From positions 186,001 to 250,000 of the forward strand of contig NZ_JAJAVG010000004.1 of the NCBI RefSeq assembly GCF_020531915.1: 64,000 nucleotides of DNA. The letters are read 5' to 3'. Positions 63,982 to 64,000 of the stretch are shown one piece after another. The translations under genes were made by a program, and so were the position numbers. This DNA is from Methylovorus mays. Lineage in GTDB: Bacteria; Pseudomonadota; Gammaproteobacteria; Burkholderiales; Methylophilaceae. Position 1 is the stretch's first letter. Each line of letters begins with the position of its first letter. The notes beneath the pieces are model-generated. The model saw only the letters and a list, made by a program, of their open reading frames with translations. It ran no database searches and was not told the origin of the DNA.

Positions 63982-64000
63982 ATACGCTGCTATAATTTCG

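Noticed and set aside
1-64000. CRISPR arrays, rRNA genes and riboswitches
   Set aside because: No regularly spaced repeats, rRNA-like segments or recognisable riboswitch folds were seen on reading either strand. Short or degenerate examples could be missed by eye.

Overview
The window is a chromosomal segment of a Gram-negative bacterium. It is most likely a betaproteobacterium close to the Methylophilaceae (Methylobacillus/Methylophilus type). This rests on recalled gene orders: tig-clpP-clpX-lon-hupB-tRNA-ppiD, rpsF-priB-rpsR-rplI, the hopanoid genes hpnC-hpnD-hpnE, and CCA-encoding tRNA genes. No 16S gene is present, so the family assignment is inference.

Layout. (1) 1-7231, all minus strand: a tripartite heavy-metal-type RND efflux system (outer-membrane factor, adaptor, pump), followed by a membrane diguanylate cyclase cut off by the window edge and preceded by a small unknown gene. 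(2) 7526-16840: a 9.3-kb integrative element in a tRNA-Leu(UAG) gene, bounded by a 40-bp direct repeat of the 5' half of that tRNA. It carries a umuDC-type mutagenic polymerase cassette with a palindromic operator, an IS256-family insertion, two small membrane-protein genes, a serine recombinase, a wrecked tyrosine recombinase, an unannotated protein with the three palm/finger motifs of family A-like polymerases, its Cys/His-motif neighbour, and an intact tyrosine integrase beside the rebuilt tRNA. (3) 16802-25606: tRNA-Leu and the protein quality-control cluster tig, clpP, clpX, lon, hupB, tRNA-Val, tRNA-Asp and ppiD. (4) 25641-31792, minus strand: fabI, a peptide ABC transporter without its ATPase genes, and mltD. 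(5) 31865-38459: gloB, then a plus-strand run of methyltransferase, rnhA, dnaQ and the four dTDP-L-rhamnose genes, then queD. (6) 38555-45943: an acetoin-utilisation/HDAC-like deacylase, rsgA, a cytochrome c, an M48 protease, orn, glgA and a sodium/proton antiporter. (7) 46013-56560, plus strand: ppc, the rpsF operon with an S6:S18-type leader, an orphan exported protein, a transsulfuration-type PLP enzyme, dnaB, alr and radA. (8) 56582-63981: a phosphatase, membrane proteins, a YciK-like SDR with an altered active site, hpnE-hpnD-hpnC (squalene for hopanoids), and the overlapping pair mtiP-def.

Most of the window is ordinary housekeeping sequence with short intergenic gaps and frequent ATGA/TAATG overlaps. 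The unusual content is in the tRNA-Leu element. Its two-gene module at 13278-15394 (polymerase-like protein plus Cys/His-motif partner) is the best candidate for an undescribed system. The element's 5'-half attachment site also means that the rebuilt tRNA gene now depends on element DNA for its upstream promoter. No CRISPR array, rRNA gene or complete prophage is visible.
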